A stretch of DNA of 64,000 nucleotides from contig NZ_NRRR01000007.1 in the NCBI RefSeq assembly GCF_016583765.1, positions 1 to 64,000 on the forward strand, in the 5' to 3' direction. Numbering within the stretch: the stretch's first letter is position 1; every line of letters starts with the position of its first letter. The notes beneath the pieces are model-generated. The model saw only the letters and a list, made by a program, of their open reading frames with translations. It did not search any database and had not been told where the DNA came from. This document shows positions 37,401 through 47,247 of the stretch, one piece after another. Source of the DNA: Chromatium weissei. GTDB lineage: Bacteria; Pseudomonadota; Gammaproteobacteria; Chromatiales; Chromatiaceae. The translations under genes and the position numbers were made by a program.

Positions 37401-38073
37401 GAATCACACCAAACCCGTGACTCACTTCATGCCCAAATGCAAACCCATTCGGCAATACGGCATTAGTCCATATCTCACCACTAATCCCCAATAAACGCTG
37501 CTGTTTATATTCAATAGTTTGGGTATGAAACTGTGCAAAAACGGAATATAACCGCTCCGTAAAATTCACCTCTAAACCACGCATTGCAGTCAATAGATTC
37601 GCTACCAATAACCGATCCTGCTCTTTATATTGCTCATGAGCATTCATTTTCCGATAACGCTGATAATTCTCCTGATTAAATAACAATACTGGCTGTTGTA
37701 AAGAGTAACGCACCAACTGTTTCGCTACTCCAAATTGACCCTGCGTCACCGTTATTGCAGCATCAGCAACACGCACTTCATCCTCACCTAGCCGCAATTC
37801 CAAATCAAACCAAGGCAATGTTAATAATTGACTTGCGGCTGTATCCCAACCAATGATGACACCATGCCCATTCCGCCAACCATATTGAATATGTGGATAG
37901 CGATACAACAATTTTCCGGTTGCAGGATCATGTTGATGAAAAAAAGCATCATCATTAAATGCCGCACCCAATGCCCCACGCAATTGCCGCGTACGCATTT
38001 CACTCGCACCAGATAATGGAGAATTAAAATTCAACTCAATTTGAGTTTGTGGAATCGTTTTTAACAGAAGCAT
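37384..38073 (-). CDS. cas6: crRNA-processing endonuclease Cas6 (Cas6b-like)
   Basis: A 229-residue RAMP protein that cuts the pre-crRNA within repeats. Family blocks: TRQLRGALGAAF, LYRYPHIQYGWRNGHGVIIGW, the helix GLEVNFTERLYSVF, and the C-terminal glycine-rich loop FGHEVSHGFGVIH. This two-part layout is that of Cas6b. It is the only cas6 in the window, so it presumably supplies crRNA to both I-B complexes and to the Cmr complex. Overlaps the end of cas3 by 13 bases. Confidence 0.85.
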   Translation of the reverse strand: MLLLKTIPQTQIELNFNSPLSGASEMRTRQLRGALGAAFNDDAFFHQHDPATGKLLYRYPHIQYGWRNGHGVIIGWDTAASQLLTLPWFDLELRLGEDEVRVADAAITVTQGQFGVAKQLVRYSLQQPVLLFNQENYQRYRKMNAHEQYKEQDRLLVANLLTAMRGLEVNFTERLYSVFAQFHTQTIEYKQQRLLGISGEIWTNAVLPNGFAFGHEVSHGFGVIHCNTI

Positions 38074-40406
38074 GTTGCTGAGTCCTCATCGTCGTCTTTT
38101 AAATTTAATCCACTATCAGAATGATAATAACCTGCTCTCAACACCCAAAATGCACCAATCAATTCAGCGTAATCTTCAGGATGAAATCCAGAACGCGCAT
38201 ACACTGTAACCGTGCGCCGCTGTAATTCACTCGCTAATGCCCGTAACGCCTCACGCCGCTTCCAACGTTCTTCAACATCAAGCGCCACTTTTAATTGATT
38301 GAGCAACCAATGTTCATTTTCATCCAACACCAAAAACGCAACCTGTTCAATATAATCACGTAACAACCTTTTTACGTCTGGCATTTCTTCCCAATAGGCA
38401 AAAGATCGCGTCAATTCTGCACCAGTATTCTTGCGTAATTTAATCAAATTAAAATACTGCTGTCCCAACGCAAAGACTTCATTCTCTCCAATCACCTCCG
38501 CTTGGTTATGCAATACCTCACGACTAATATCTAATAACACCGAATCATAAATCATCTGTGCATAATTAAACCCTTTTGCACTAATCAGTGATACGATTTC
38601 AACACGCCCACCGTATTCACCCAACTGATGATTACGATTACAACGCCCCGCAATTTGAACCAATGCATCCAACGGCGCAAAATCACGAATGACAATATCC
38701 ATATCAATATCCACGCCTGCCTCAATCGTTTGCGTGGAAACCACAATACATGACTCCCCCTTATTTAATGCTTTAATTGCAGCAATTTTCGCTAAACGAT
38801 CACGCGGAGTCACATCCGCAGTAATGAACCATACCGACGGAGTATTCGGAAAATATGCCCGCACTGCTCGCCAAATCGCTTTAGCACTGGCGCGAGTATT
38901 CAGCGTAATTAAAACCTGTTGCCCAATTGCGTACCACTCCATCAAACGCGGAATTAACTCCGCAATAAAATCATCAATAAACTGCGGCTGTTGATGTCGT
39001 AAAATTATTTGATAACGCTTAAATTGATTGAAAATGTCAGCAATCTGCACTGCATTACCAGACAATTCCCGCGCTCCAGTCAATAATGCCGGTTGCGTTG
39101 CCGACATCAATAACACTCGGCTATTGCCTTCTTCTGTTAAACCACGCAGAACCTGATCAACTAAATCCCATAATTGACATGGCAGCGTCTGCACTTCATC
39201 TAAAATAATCACCGCATCCATTAACACATGCCCACGCATTTGATAGCGAGTGCGCGGTGATAATAACGCCAACAACAATTGATCGAACGTCGTAACAATG
39301 ACTTCTGAGCGCCATGTATCCAAATAAAACCGCGTGTATTCTGCGCCGAGTTTTTCTCCTTCTAATTCATATTCGCGCTGCGATAAAGAATGACTCGCTA
39401 ATAATAATTCCGACTGCGCTGTACCCGTTTCATTCAATCCAAACAGCTTGCGATATTCCTGTTCAGTTTGATCGACAATAGATAAAAACGGCAACGCAAT
39501 AACAATGCGCGGCGGCGTTCCTTTTTGCGCTAATTGCTGCCGTTGCACCAGCGCCCAATACGCAGCCAATAACGTTTTTCCAGTTCCAGTTGGCAGAGTC
39601 AGCGTATAACAGCAAAACTCACCGTTACAGCCCGCTGTAATTCTTGTGCGCAATTCACGGCGCAACGCAGTTAATGGCGTTATTTTTAATTGCGTTAAAC
39701 GCTTTTCAACACAATCTACCGTTAATTCCGGTCGCACTAAATGTAAATACTGCTGCATATTTTCTTTATGTAACGCTAAAAAGGCTTTATCCGCTTCTAA
39801 TAACAATGAAAACAAAAACTGCGTCCATAAACGAAATTGTATTGCTTCAGGAATAGATAATGCAGTGAGATGTTCACCAATCCGTTGCCGCCGAAATAAC
39901 CAACGTCGTCCATCTTCAAATTCACCTTCCGTATTATTTAGCATTAAACCACTGGCGTTTTCTAATTCAACACGATTCAATGCTGCCCATTGCGACAATA
40001 AAGGGTCGTCATCATCAAGTCGTAGTCGGTTTTCTAAATACTCCAGCGTCGCAAAACCAGCATGATGACCCGCAATCGCTTGAATGAGTGCCAATACAGT
40101 CAGTGGCTCCCAATGTTGTTGTTTTGCCCACAATAGCGTTAATGCTGCGGATAATGCAGAATGCTCTTTCGCACGAAAATCACCGCGATAATGATTGGGA
40201 TTGCGAATATAGATTTGAAATGCGGGGCTGCCTTTACCTAAATCATGCCCACGAATTAAAGCATCTAATATGGCAGCAGTAGCAGAGCGTTGTGTGCGCA
40301 CTTTTTCTGAATGAGTATTAAATAAAAATGTCGCCGCTGTATTCACCTGTTCAATATGTTTGTTTAATAACAGTGTCGGATGCGATAACAGCGGCGCATC
40401 ATTCAT
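38061..40406 (-). CDS. cas3: Cas3 nuclease-helicase, first type I-B operon
   Basis: A 781-residue HD nuclease plus SF2 helicase that degrades target DNA after Cascade binding. HD part: LIRGHDLGKGSPAF, KEHSALSAAL, AIAGHHAG. Helicase: LPTGTGKTLLAAYWA, ILDEVQTLPCQLW, LLMSATQPAL and QIAGRCNRNHQLGEYGG. I use the ATG at 40406 because it forms an ATGA overlap with cas5 and has GGGAG eight bases upstream; an ATG at 40439 is less likely. All catalytic motifs look intact. Confidence 0.95.
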   Translation of the reverse strand: MNDAPLLSHPTLLLNKHIEQVNTAATFLFNTHSEKVRTQRSATAAILDALIRGHDLGKGSPAFQIYIRNPNHYRGDFRAKEHSALSAALTLLWAKQQHWEPLTVLALIQAIAGHHAGFATLEYLENRLRLDDDDPLLSQWAALNRVELENASGLMLNNTEGEFEDGRRWLFRRQRIGEHLTALSIPEAIQFRLWTQFLFSLLLEADKAFLALHKENMQQYLHLVRPELTVDCVEKRLTQLKITPLTALRRELRTRITAGCNGEFCCYTLTLPTGTGKTLLAAYWALVQRQQLAQKGTPPRIVIALPFLSIVDQTEQEYRKLFGLNETGTAQSELLLASHSLSQREYELEGEKLGAEYTRFYLDTWRSEVIVTTFDQLLLALLSPRTRYQMRGHVLMDAVIILDEVQTLPCQLWDLVDQVLRGLTEEGNSRVLLMSATQPALLTGARELSGNAVQIADIFNQFKRYQIILRHQQPQFIDDFIAELIPRLMEWYAIGQQVLITLNTRASAKAIWRAVRAYFPNTPSVWFITADVTPRDRLAKIAAIKALNKGESCIVVSTQTIEAGVDIDMDIVIRDFAPLDALVQIAGRCNRNHQLGEYGGRVEIVSLISAKGFNYAQMIYDSVLLDISREVLHNQAEVIGENEVFALGQQYFNLIKLRKNTGAELTRSFAYWEEMPDVKRLLRDYIEQVAFLVLDENEHWLLNQLKVALDVEERWKRREALRALASELQRRTVTVYARSGFHPEDYAELIGAFWVLRAGYYHSDSGLNLKDDDEDSATCFC

Positions 40407-41134
40407 AAAAATACTCCCGTCCAATTGTTGGTTTGCCATGCCGCAGCGGTTTCTACAGTAAAAGATCGCCCCTGATGTTCTAAATAATAGGGCGCATGAC
40501 TGAATACGCGATTGGCGCTAACATGACGCGGCAAACGCAATAAGTGCACTCCCAAATTCTGCTCGGCAATGAGGCGCACTTCATCTACCGGACACAATCC
40601 CTGTATTTGCTGAAGTCCGAGCGGCAATCGCATTGCTGATTGGCAATCAATAAACTCAACATCACTTAACAATTCCGACAATCCCATACACGGCGTGAAA
40701 TGCCAACGCCGTTGTTCAATTCGCTCCACCAATTCATTAAACCGTGTCGGTTGTGTTGGCCACGCCAACTGCAATTCATATTGCGGTTTTAATAACCATT
40801 CTTGCCGATGTAATGTCGCCTTTTCTGGTGCTGGTGAATCACTGCCACGTTGATTACTTTTAATTTCATAAGGCAGTGTATTTGGTGGGTCTTTACGCAA
40901 TTTAACGCGATGCCAAAACCGCATTGGTACTGCGCCACGCACTGCCACCTGTAGCTCCGCCAATTCAATTGCCAATGCGTCTTTTTCTAAACCCAAAATC
41001 GCAGCAACCAATCCCAATACCGCCGTACGTGGCGGCACAGGATAAGTTATGGCATTGACATTGGCTTCAGCGCGGAGGAAATGGCCGTATTTCGCCGACC
41101 AGCGCACACTGAGAATGTCCATAACATCGCTCAC
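40403..41134 (-). CDS. cas5: Cas5, first type I-B Cascade
   Basis: A 243-residue RAMP subunit that caps the 5' handle of crRNA in Cascade. The family signature is ITYPVPPRTAVLGLVAAILG near residues 30-50, then a long central region and the VSHAPY-like end of the subtype (VFSHAPYYLEHQG). Overlaps cas7 and cas3 by four bases each (ATGA), so it sits in a tightly coupled operon. Confidence 0.9.
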   Translation of the reverse strand: MSDVMDILSVRWSAKYGHFLRAEANVNAITYPVPPRTAVLGLVAAILGLEKDALAIELAELQVAVRGAVPMRFWHRVKLRKDPPNTLPYEIKSNQRGSDSPAPEKATLHRQEWLLKPQYELQLAWPTQPTRFNELVERIEQRRWHFTPCMGLSELLSDVEFIDCQSAMRLPLGLQQIQGLCPVDEVRLIAEQNLGVHLLRLPRHVSANRVFSHAPYYLEHQGRSFTVETAAAWQTNNWTGVFL

Positions 41135-42159
41135 GCAATGGATTGATCAAAACCGAGCGCCAGCCATTCATTCGGCAATTTGCTCGCAAAAGTTAAATCA
41201 GGTGACACCTCATAACGTATTTTTGCAATACGCGAACGTTGCGCATCAATACGACTTAATAAGCGTGATAAATCCACACAATAATCATCTGGAGAAGACC
41301 AAGCCCGTTCGGGTTTATCACCGCTCGATTGTAACTTCACATAATCCATTAAATTGCCAAATTGAAACTCTTCACCGGGTTGATATTCAATAGAAAGCAA
41401 TAAACGTGGCACCTGACCAATTTTCGTGCGTGTATTGCCAGCCGAACGCACACCATTCCACACGGCTAATAACAAATCATGATAATCAGCATCAGTTAAA
41501 CGCGATTTCTGCGCCGAATGTTCATTCGCCACACCATGAAATGCAATTAACCCATAACGCAACGCCGCGTAATTGGTAAAAGTGCCCTGCGTTTTTTCTT
41601 CATCGCGGGCAAACAGTGAAGTTCCCTGAATCTGAATTTCTTCTGCGTCGTGCAATACTTCACCCATATTAAACTGCACCGCACCCGTCAAAGTTTTCGG
41701 AATTGGTTTGGGTTTCCACTCAGTTGGTTTTTTCTTTACTCCTTTCGGAGTTTTTAATTCCAAAACCAACTCCTCTGGTGCCTCAACCACAGTACCAGCA
41801 TCGTCTTCTTTCTGTCCCTTAAAAGCCAATGAAGAACCAAAACACCGCACATCAATAAAACTATCCAATAGAATGGTAACCAATTCCTCGCCATCGGCTT
41901 TATCTTTACCGATCTTATTCAAATGATGCGCCACGCGACCAGTTAAATTAGTGGTGCGTCCTTCAATATTCCCCACTAAAATATCTCGCCCCAACATCGC
42001 CCAATAATCACGAACGAAGCGTTTTAATCGCACATCAGTCACATAAAAACGTCCATCTGGTAAACTGCGCGGACGATTTTCATCGGGATCACCATTCGGA
42101 TTACCCATACGAATGTCATACAAAAACAGAATTTCACGACGAGAAGTGAGTGTGGTCAT
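41131..42159 (-). CDS. cas7: Cas7 (Csh2-like) backbone, first type I-B Cascade
   Basis: A 342-residue backbone subunit that polymerises along the crRNA. Signature NPNGDPDENRPRSLPDG and VTDVRLKRFVRDYW; later TLTGAVQFNMGEV and AFHGVANEHSAQKS. It is a clear but diverged paralogue of the Cas7 in the second operon, which has the same NPNGDP...DENRPR block. Starts three bases after the cas8b stop. Confidence 0.92.
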   Translation of the reverse strand: MTTLTSRREILFLYDIRMGNPNGDPDENRPRSLPDGRFYVTDVRLKRFVRDYWAMLGRDILVGNIEGRTTNLTGRVAHHLNKIGKDKADGEELVTILLDSFIDVRCFGSSLAFKGQKEDDAGTVVEAPEELVLELKTPKGVKKKPTEWKPKPIPKTLTGAVQFNMGEVLHDAEEIQIQGTSLFARDEEKTQGTFTNYAALRYGLIAFHGVANEHSAQKSRLTDADYHDLLLAVWNGVRSAGNTRTKIGQVPRLLLSIEYQPGEEFQFGNLMDYVKLQSSGDKPERAWSSPDDYCVDLSRLLSRIDAQRSRIAKIRYEVSPDLTFASKLPNEWLALGFDQSIA

Positions 42160-42162
42160 TAT

Positions 42163-44145
42163 TTATTCCTCAATGAATTGCGATTTAGAAGGCAGTACAT
42201 CAACCATTACCGATTGACCGAGCAGTAAAAAATAACAAGTTGCTGTTTGATCCAGCGTGATTTGATTGCCGAGCGTTTGTCCGCCGAGGCGACCTAAATC
42301 ATAAATAATAGCGCGAACATCGGCGCTAGATTCCACGCCATAACTCAATAGTTTTTCACGAACTTTGTTATACAACTCCGGCAATTCGCGCCCATCGAGA
42401 TTCAATCGTTTTAACCAAGTGAGTGCATTAGAAGTGACGTTAACGCCTCGCGCCGCCTGCACCTGTAATATCTTGCCGTATAAAATACCTAATAAAAAAG
42501 TAAAGGCTTTTTCATGGGTATTTAATCCAGAATCGAGCTTAAAATACGGCTGCAATGTCGGCAATGTCGGCACAAAATCGAATGATTCAGTGGACGAATT
42601 CATTATTAAAACTCCAGTTTGATCAAGATAATAAAGTAGCCGCGCCAGATGTTTTATCCAACCAGCAAGCGTCCAATAACGAGTTTGTTTATTGCCCTTT
42701 TCTTTATAGCCCTCGAAAATTAAACCCCAAGAATTGCCAGAATTAACCGCTTCATCTAAATACCAGCGAGCAGTAATAATCAATTCGCGCCACAATCCAG
42801 TCGTTGCTGCGCCGAGCGAAGCACCATGATAAATTGATTCCACTAATTGCCGTTTCATCGCAAACAATTGGCTGCTTTCATTCGCTTTTGCAGCGCGTTT
42901 TCCACCGGGACGTTTGAGCAATGCCAATAAAAGCGTTAAATTCAAATCAAATGTCGCATCCTCTAATGGATAATGTGGAGCGAGAGGATGTTTCCAGTTA
43001 TTCAATTCTCGATTCGTTTTGCTTAATTGACGCAAGCGAGATGGCAATACATCCGTCACCACGCCGCGCACATCATCAACAACCTGTCCAAATGTCGCCC
43101 ATAAAATATGCACCACCACTTGCGCATCATCTTGATCTTTTACAAATTCCAATAAATCTTCTTCATGCGAATCGATTCTTTTACCGCCATCTGCAATGCT
43201 TCTTAAATACTTGCGCCAATCTTGCAAAAATTGCTGCTTACCGAATTCATCACCGAGTAAACTAGGCAATAGCAACGCTTTATCACCCGCAATAAAACCA
43301 GTGAACTGTTGCGTTAATAAATGGTTTTTGAAAACGTATAACAAATCAGCGCAATTCAAACATAAACCATAGCTTTTCCATGCCTGTTTCACTTCTAATC
43401 CCGGAAATGCGCCAATGCGATCCATATTAGAAAAGTTAATTCCAGTGCCGCGTAAATTCGGATAAACAGTGACATTACTCGCACCACACAGTGGACAGTT
43501 GGTATTTTCGTATGCTCCTGCTGTATTGGTGATATATTTATTTGCTAATGTTTGTGCAAGATACGCATGGTATTCGTGACATTCACCTGGCCAGCGTCCT
43601 TTCGCATCAATTACCGCAATAAACACTGTTTTCTTTTCTGGAATTAACCGAATGGCTGCTGCTAAAATATGCGGATCAACTTGTTCCGCACCAACAGAAT
43701 AAGATTGGTTCGCTAAAATCAGCGTGTGGCTATTAAATAATACGTCGTGCATTTCCTGAAAATAGGCATTCCAAGGTTCTTGTGTTTGACCACGTTCCGC
43801 AAAACTTTTTTTAGTTAATTCCTGTGTGCTTAACGTTGGTCCAGGCGTTCCATTCGGTTGCCGCGACCGTTTTATTACCGGCCCAAATGCGGCAACACGC
43901 GACATCACAAACGGTAGTTTTTTTGCTTTATCCGGTGTCACTTCTTCAATCCACATTTTGATTACACCGGATTGTTCAGTCTCCGCTTGCAATAAATAAA
44001 CAAATCCAATTTTTTCTGAATCTTCCACTAACAACGGCGTGACATGCTCACCATAATGCGTCCTGATTTCATTCAAATTTAGCCCTGATTGCTTGCAGCG
44101 GTGATTCAAATCTAATAACGCTAACTCGCGCATCGCTTCTAACAT
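42163..44145 (-). CDS. cas8b: Cas8b (Csh1/TM1802-like) large subunit, first type I-B Cascade
   Basis: A 660-residue large subunit expected to recognise the PAM and recruit Cas3. A zinc-ribbon is visible: CPLCGASNVTVYP with a second pair in YGLCLNCADLLYVF about 55 residues later. The N-terminal ALLDLNHRCKQ and the C-terminal helical part fit the TM1802/Csh1 group, recognised mainly by operon position and the zinc site. GAGG precedes the ATG by eight bases. First gene of its operon, about 20 bases after the predicted start site. Confidence 0.8.
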   Translation of the reverse strand: MLEAMRELALLDLNHRCKQSGLNLNEIRTHYGEHVTPLLVEDSEKIGFVYLLQAETEQSGVIKMWIEEVTPDKAKKLPFVMSRVAAFGPVIKRSRQPNGTPGPTLSTQELTKKSFAERGQTQEPWNAYFQEMHDVLFNSHTLILANQSYSVGAEQVDPHILAAAIRLIPEKKTVFIAVIDAKGRWPGECHEYHAYLAQTLANKYITNTAGAYENTNCPLCGASNVTVYPNLRGTGINFSNMDRIGAFPGLEVKQAWKSYGLCLNCADLLYVFKNHLLTQQFTGFIAGDKALLLPSLLGDEFGKQQFLQDWRKYLRSIADGGKRIDSHEEDLLEFVKDQDDAQVVVHILWATFGQVVDDVRGVVTDVLPSRLRQLSKTNRELNNWKHPLAPHYPLEDATFDLNLTLLLALLKRPGGKRAAKANESSQLFAMKRQLVESIYHGASLGAATTGLWRELIITARWYLDEAVNSGNSWGLIFEGYKEKGNKQTRYWTLAGWIKHLARLLYYLDQTGVLIMNSSTESFDFVPTLPTLQPYFKLDSGLNTHEKAFTFLLGILYGKILQVQAARGVNVTSNALTWLKRLNLDGRELPELYNKVREKLLSYGVESSADVRAIIYDLGRLGGQTLGNQITLDQTATCYFLLLGQSVMVDVLPSKSQFIEE

Positions 44146-44173
44146 TGTTATTGCCTCGCTGATGTATTACAGG

Positions 44174-44202
44174 GTTAACGTTGCTTGTGCGCTAATTTTC
44201 AA
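44174..44202 (-). promoter_or_regulatory. Promoter of the first type I-B operon
   Basis: On the minus strand TTGAAA, 17 bases, GTTAAC. The 15-base block ATTGAAAATTAGCGC is identical in the promoter of the second I-B operon, with the same 17-base spacing to CGTTA. The upstream part GTTGGCA resembles the GTTGCAAC end of the array repeat. Confidence 0.65.
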
Positions 44203-44228
44203 TTGCCAACACATCATTTTGCTATGTT

Positions 44229-46562
44229 TTATGAAAAACCAATAAAACCCACTTGGTGGGTATATGTTGTCGGTGTTGCTGCGAGATAATTCACTTCATT
44301 ACGCGCTAATTCACCGCTCGCTTGCCAATACACTTGAATCACCCGCTCATAAAATGCGCGTTTGAAAACACTAAAGCGCCGCTGTTGTTGAACGGGTGTT
44401 AAAGTGTCATCATTACGCACTGCCTGATATTGATTCCACAGTTGTTGATCGCATTCGTTTTGACAAATAAAAACTGAGATGGTCGGCAATTCTTCAGTTA
44501 ACTGAAACGCCTTTTCAACACCGATAAAATCTCCTATTTGTAATTGCACATCAATACGCTGTTGATCCTGTCGTGCGCGGCAACCTTGAAAATAACGCTG
44601 ACTTAATTGCAAAAAATCCGCTTCATCGTATTGCGTTTGATGACCGAGTGTTTCCGTTGTTACCTCAATTAAATTGCTGTCATACACATGTCGCCATAAT
44701 GACTCACCCGCGTCGCCATTCGCTTTGATTGCCTGTAAATGCCACAGACGCACTTCACCCGCAGCGCCGTTTTCATTATTGCGATTGCAACGCCCAGCTG
44801 ATTGAATAATAGAATCCAGTGGCGCTAATTCGCGGTGAACAATTGGAAAACTGACATCCACACCCGCTTCAATCAATTGCGTAGTAATGACGATGAGCGG
44901 CTGACTTTGCTGTAATAATTGCTGCATGAAACGAATGCGCGCCCGCCGATCTAATGGCGTCAAATTGGTTGATAGCGCAATGATTGGACGCTCCGGCAAT
45001 GCGCACTGTAATTGTTCAAATAGTGTGCGCACCGATTGCCGCCGATTGACAATAATTAACGTAGCACGGCACTCATCGCGCAGCGTCGTAATTAATTGCG
45101 CAGCAAATTGATCTAATGACAGCGGTTGGTGATGATGCGTCATTAACCGCGTGCGATTCATTGCCCGAAAATGCGTTTCATGGTCGGGTAATAACTCCAC
45201 TGCATCACCGGATTGAAAAATCAACGGGCGCGTGGCTGTTAATAAAACAAAGCGCGTTCCGTATGTCTGTGCTGCTGCGAGACATAATTGCCGTACTGTT
45301 TCCCAATACCGCAATGGAATCGCTTGCACTTCATCTAATAACACCAGCGCACCGGTTAATTGTCCCGCCCGTTTGAGATTGGTATTAAGCGGACTAAAAA
45401 GCGTGTGTAACAATTGATAAAATGTTGTGACAACGATTTCACTTTGCCACGTTTCGGTTAATAATTGACCCGCGCCATCAGCCTGATATTCGGTATCGTC
45501 GGTGCGAAATAGCGCATCAGTCAGATGATGATGTTTTAATAAAATATCCTCGCGGTCTTGAATGCCATTTTTTTGTAAAACCTCACGAAAAACGGTATGA
45601 TTTTGATCAATGATAGACGTGAATGGCAGGCAATAAATAATGCGTGGAGCTGTGCCAGTGTGTTGTTCGAGTTGCGCTCGAATTTGCAATGCAGCGTGTA
45701 AAATAGTCAGCGTTTTACCCGCGCCAGTTGGCGCAGTTAACGTGAATAAATGCTGATTGAAATGTGCCAGCCAAGTTTGCGTAACGGTAATAGCAATTTG
45801 GTCACGATGCGAATTGAGTGATGAATATGATTTGCGCGTTTGCTGCTGTTGATAAATCGTTACCGCATTAATTGGTAGCAATTGCCGTTCAATTCGTTCA
45901 CCCGCCAGCGCGGCATCTATTTTATCCGCCGCCAATAGCGCCCCAAATCCGCCCAATGTCGCCAATGCTTCGTTAAGTGTTTGATATGCAACGCGCAATT
46001 TTGAACCGCTGACCTGCCGATCCTGCAGCCGAGCCAGCACGTTTTCCGCCGTCAACGGTTCCAGCGACGGCGCTAATTCCGGCTGCGGCGCGGTGATTAA
46101 CCAGTGCTGAATTCCAATTAAATCGAGTGTAATCAATTGCTTGTGTAGCGGGTGATCGTTCTCGCGCAGCGCCAGCCGCATCTGTTCCAACAACGCCGGC
46201 CACGTTTGAAAAGTCAGCGCGCCGTGATGCCGCCGCACCGCGATAAACACCGCCAATCGTTGCCACAGCGGCCAATCGAGCGCGGCGCTATACCACCAAA
46301 CCAATAACGCCCCCAGTTCGGCATGATTGGTCAGTGGCGAGCGCCGCCCGCCGCGCAATAAATACGTTTGAAACCAAGGAGTTGCCTTGCCGAGATCGTG
46401 AAATAATCCGGCGACGTGCGCAATGGCGCGAATTTCTGCGCCCGCCGTCGGTGCGATGCTGGCAGTGGCGCGAGCGGCGACGCGCTCTAAATGGACTGGC
46501 AGGGGGTCGTTGGGATGGGCGAACGTTTCAGAGAAAGGCAATGGTTGTGGAATCAATGGCAT
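44229..46562 (-). CDS. cas3: Cas3 nuclease-helicase, second type I-B operon
   Basis: A 777-residue second Cas3. HD part: VAGLFHDLGKATPWFQTYL, NHAELGALL, RRHHGAL. Helicase: TAPTGAGKTLTILHAAL, LLDEVQAIPLRYW, LLTATRPL and SAGRCNRNNENGAAGE. All motifs look intact, so the second interference module should be able to cut DNA. The start at 46562 has AGGAG eight bases upstream; an in-frame start nine codons earlier has none. Overlaps cas5 by 35 bases. Confidence 0.94.
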   Translation of the reverse strand: MPLIPQPLPFSETFAHPNDPLPVHLERVAARATASIAPTAGAEIRAIAHVAGLFHDLGKATPWFQTYLLRGGRRSPLTNHAELGALLVWWYSAALDWPLWQRLAVFIAVRRHHGALTFQTWPALLEQMRLALRENDHPLHKQLITLDLIGIQHWLITAPQPELAPSLEPLTAENVLARLQDRQVSGSKLRVAYQTLNEALATLGGFGALLAADKIDAALAGERIERQLLPINAVTIYQQQQTRKSYSSLNSHRDQIAITVTQTWLAHFNQHLFTLTAPTGAGKTLTILHAALQIRAQLEQHTGTAPRIIYCLPFTSIIDQNHTVFREVLQKNGIQDREDILLKHHHLTDALFRTDDTEYQADGAGQLLTETWQSEIVVTTFYQLLHTLFSPLNTNLKRAGQLTGALVLLDEVQAIPLRYWETVRQLCLAAAQTYGTRFVLLTATRPLIFQSGDAVELLPDHETHFRAMNRTRLMTHHHQPLSLDQFAAQLITTLRDECRATLIIVNRRQSVRTLFEQLQCALPERPIIALSTNLTPLDRRARIRFMQQLLQQSQPLIVITTQLIEAGVDVSFPIVHRELAPLDSIIQSAGRCNRNNENGAAGEVRLWHLQAIKANGDAGESLWRHVYDSNLIEVTTETLGHQTQYDEADFLQLSQRYFQGCRARQDQQRIDVQLQIGDFIGVEKAFQLTEELPTISVFICQNECDQQLWNQYQAVRNDDTLTPVQQQRRFSVFKRAFYERVIQVYWQASGELARNEVNYLAATPTTYTHQVGFIGFS
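44241..44262 (-). terminator. Possible terminator inside the end of the second cas3
   Basis: The stem ACCCAC / GTGGGT with a three-base loop, followed on the minus strand by TTTATTGG. It overlaps the last codons of cas3 and could limit read-through into the next operon. The stem is short. Confidence 0.35.
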
Positions 46563-47244
46563 ACAGTACTCCTGTGCCGCCGTGACCACGAATGGGTTGT
46601 CCGTCCTCCGCGAGAACGATTTCCTGATAGCGCGTGACGATGCGCTCGTCGTTCATCACTGCCGGAATGCGTTGGCGGTGATAACGCCGTTGATTTTCAT
46701 AGTTAATTTTCACATCCGCCGTGAGCGGCACCGCCGTCGTCGCCGCCCATTCCGCCATCGTGACCGGCTGCGCCGTCGCCTCGCCGACCCACGTCACATC
46801 CGCCAAACAATTCGCCCAACCGAGCGTCACGGTGTACGCGGTGCGCCCATCGCGCAACCGTTGTGCCAATTCGTTCATAACGGGCACGGGCAATTCAGCG
46901 ATGTATAAGCGAAACGCGGGTTGGCGCAGGAATTCACAGGGCACTTGGGTATGCGTATTTTGCCCATCTAATGGACGAAAAAACGCATCCGTACCCGTTT
47001 TTGTTTGCAATAAATTGAGTGCGGCGCGAAATACGCGAGTGGGCTGTTGTAATGCCACACCAATTCGTGCCTGCGCCCAATTTAATTGCTGATGATAATG
47101 GGTTTTTTCATATCCCAATATCGCGCCGAGCATTCCTAATACCGTCGGCGGTGGTGGCAATGGATAACTCACTGGACTCATCGGTGAATACGGTTTTTTG
47201 AATAACGCGTAATCACCGGCAATGTCAAATATCAGAGTGCGCAT
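46528..47244 (-). CDS. cas5: Cas5, second type I-B Cascade
   Basis: A 238-residue RAMP subunit binding the crRNA handle. The signature VSYPLPPPPTVLGMLGAILGYEK is at residues 25-47, parallel to the first Cas5 but with low similarity elsewhere. It starts three bases after the cas7 stop and overlaps cas3. Confidence 0.9.
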   Translation of the reverse strand: MRTLIFDIAGDYALFKKPYSPMSPVSYPLPPPPTVLGMLGAILGYEKTHYHQQLNWAQARIGVALQQPTRVFRAALNLLQTKTGTDAFFRPLDGQNTHTQVPCEFLRQPAFRLYIAELPVPVMNELAQRLRDGRTAYTVTLGWANCLADVTWVGEATAQPVTMAEWAATTAVPLTADVKINYENQRRYHRQRIPAVMNDERIVTRYQEIVLAEDGQPIRGHGGTGVLYAIDSTTIAFL

Positions 47245-47247
47245 GAC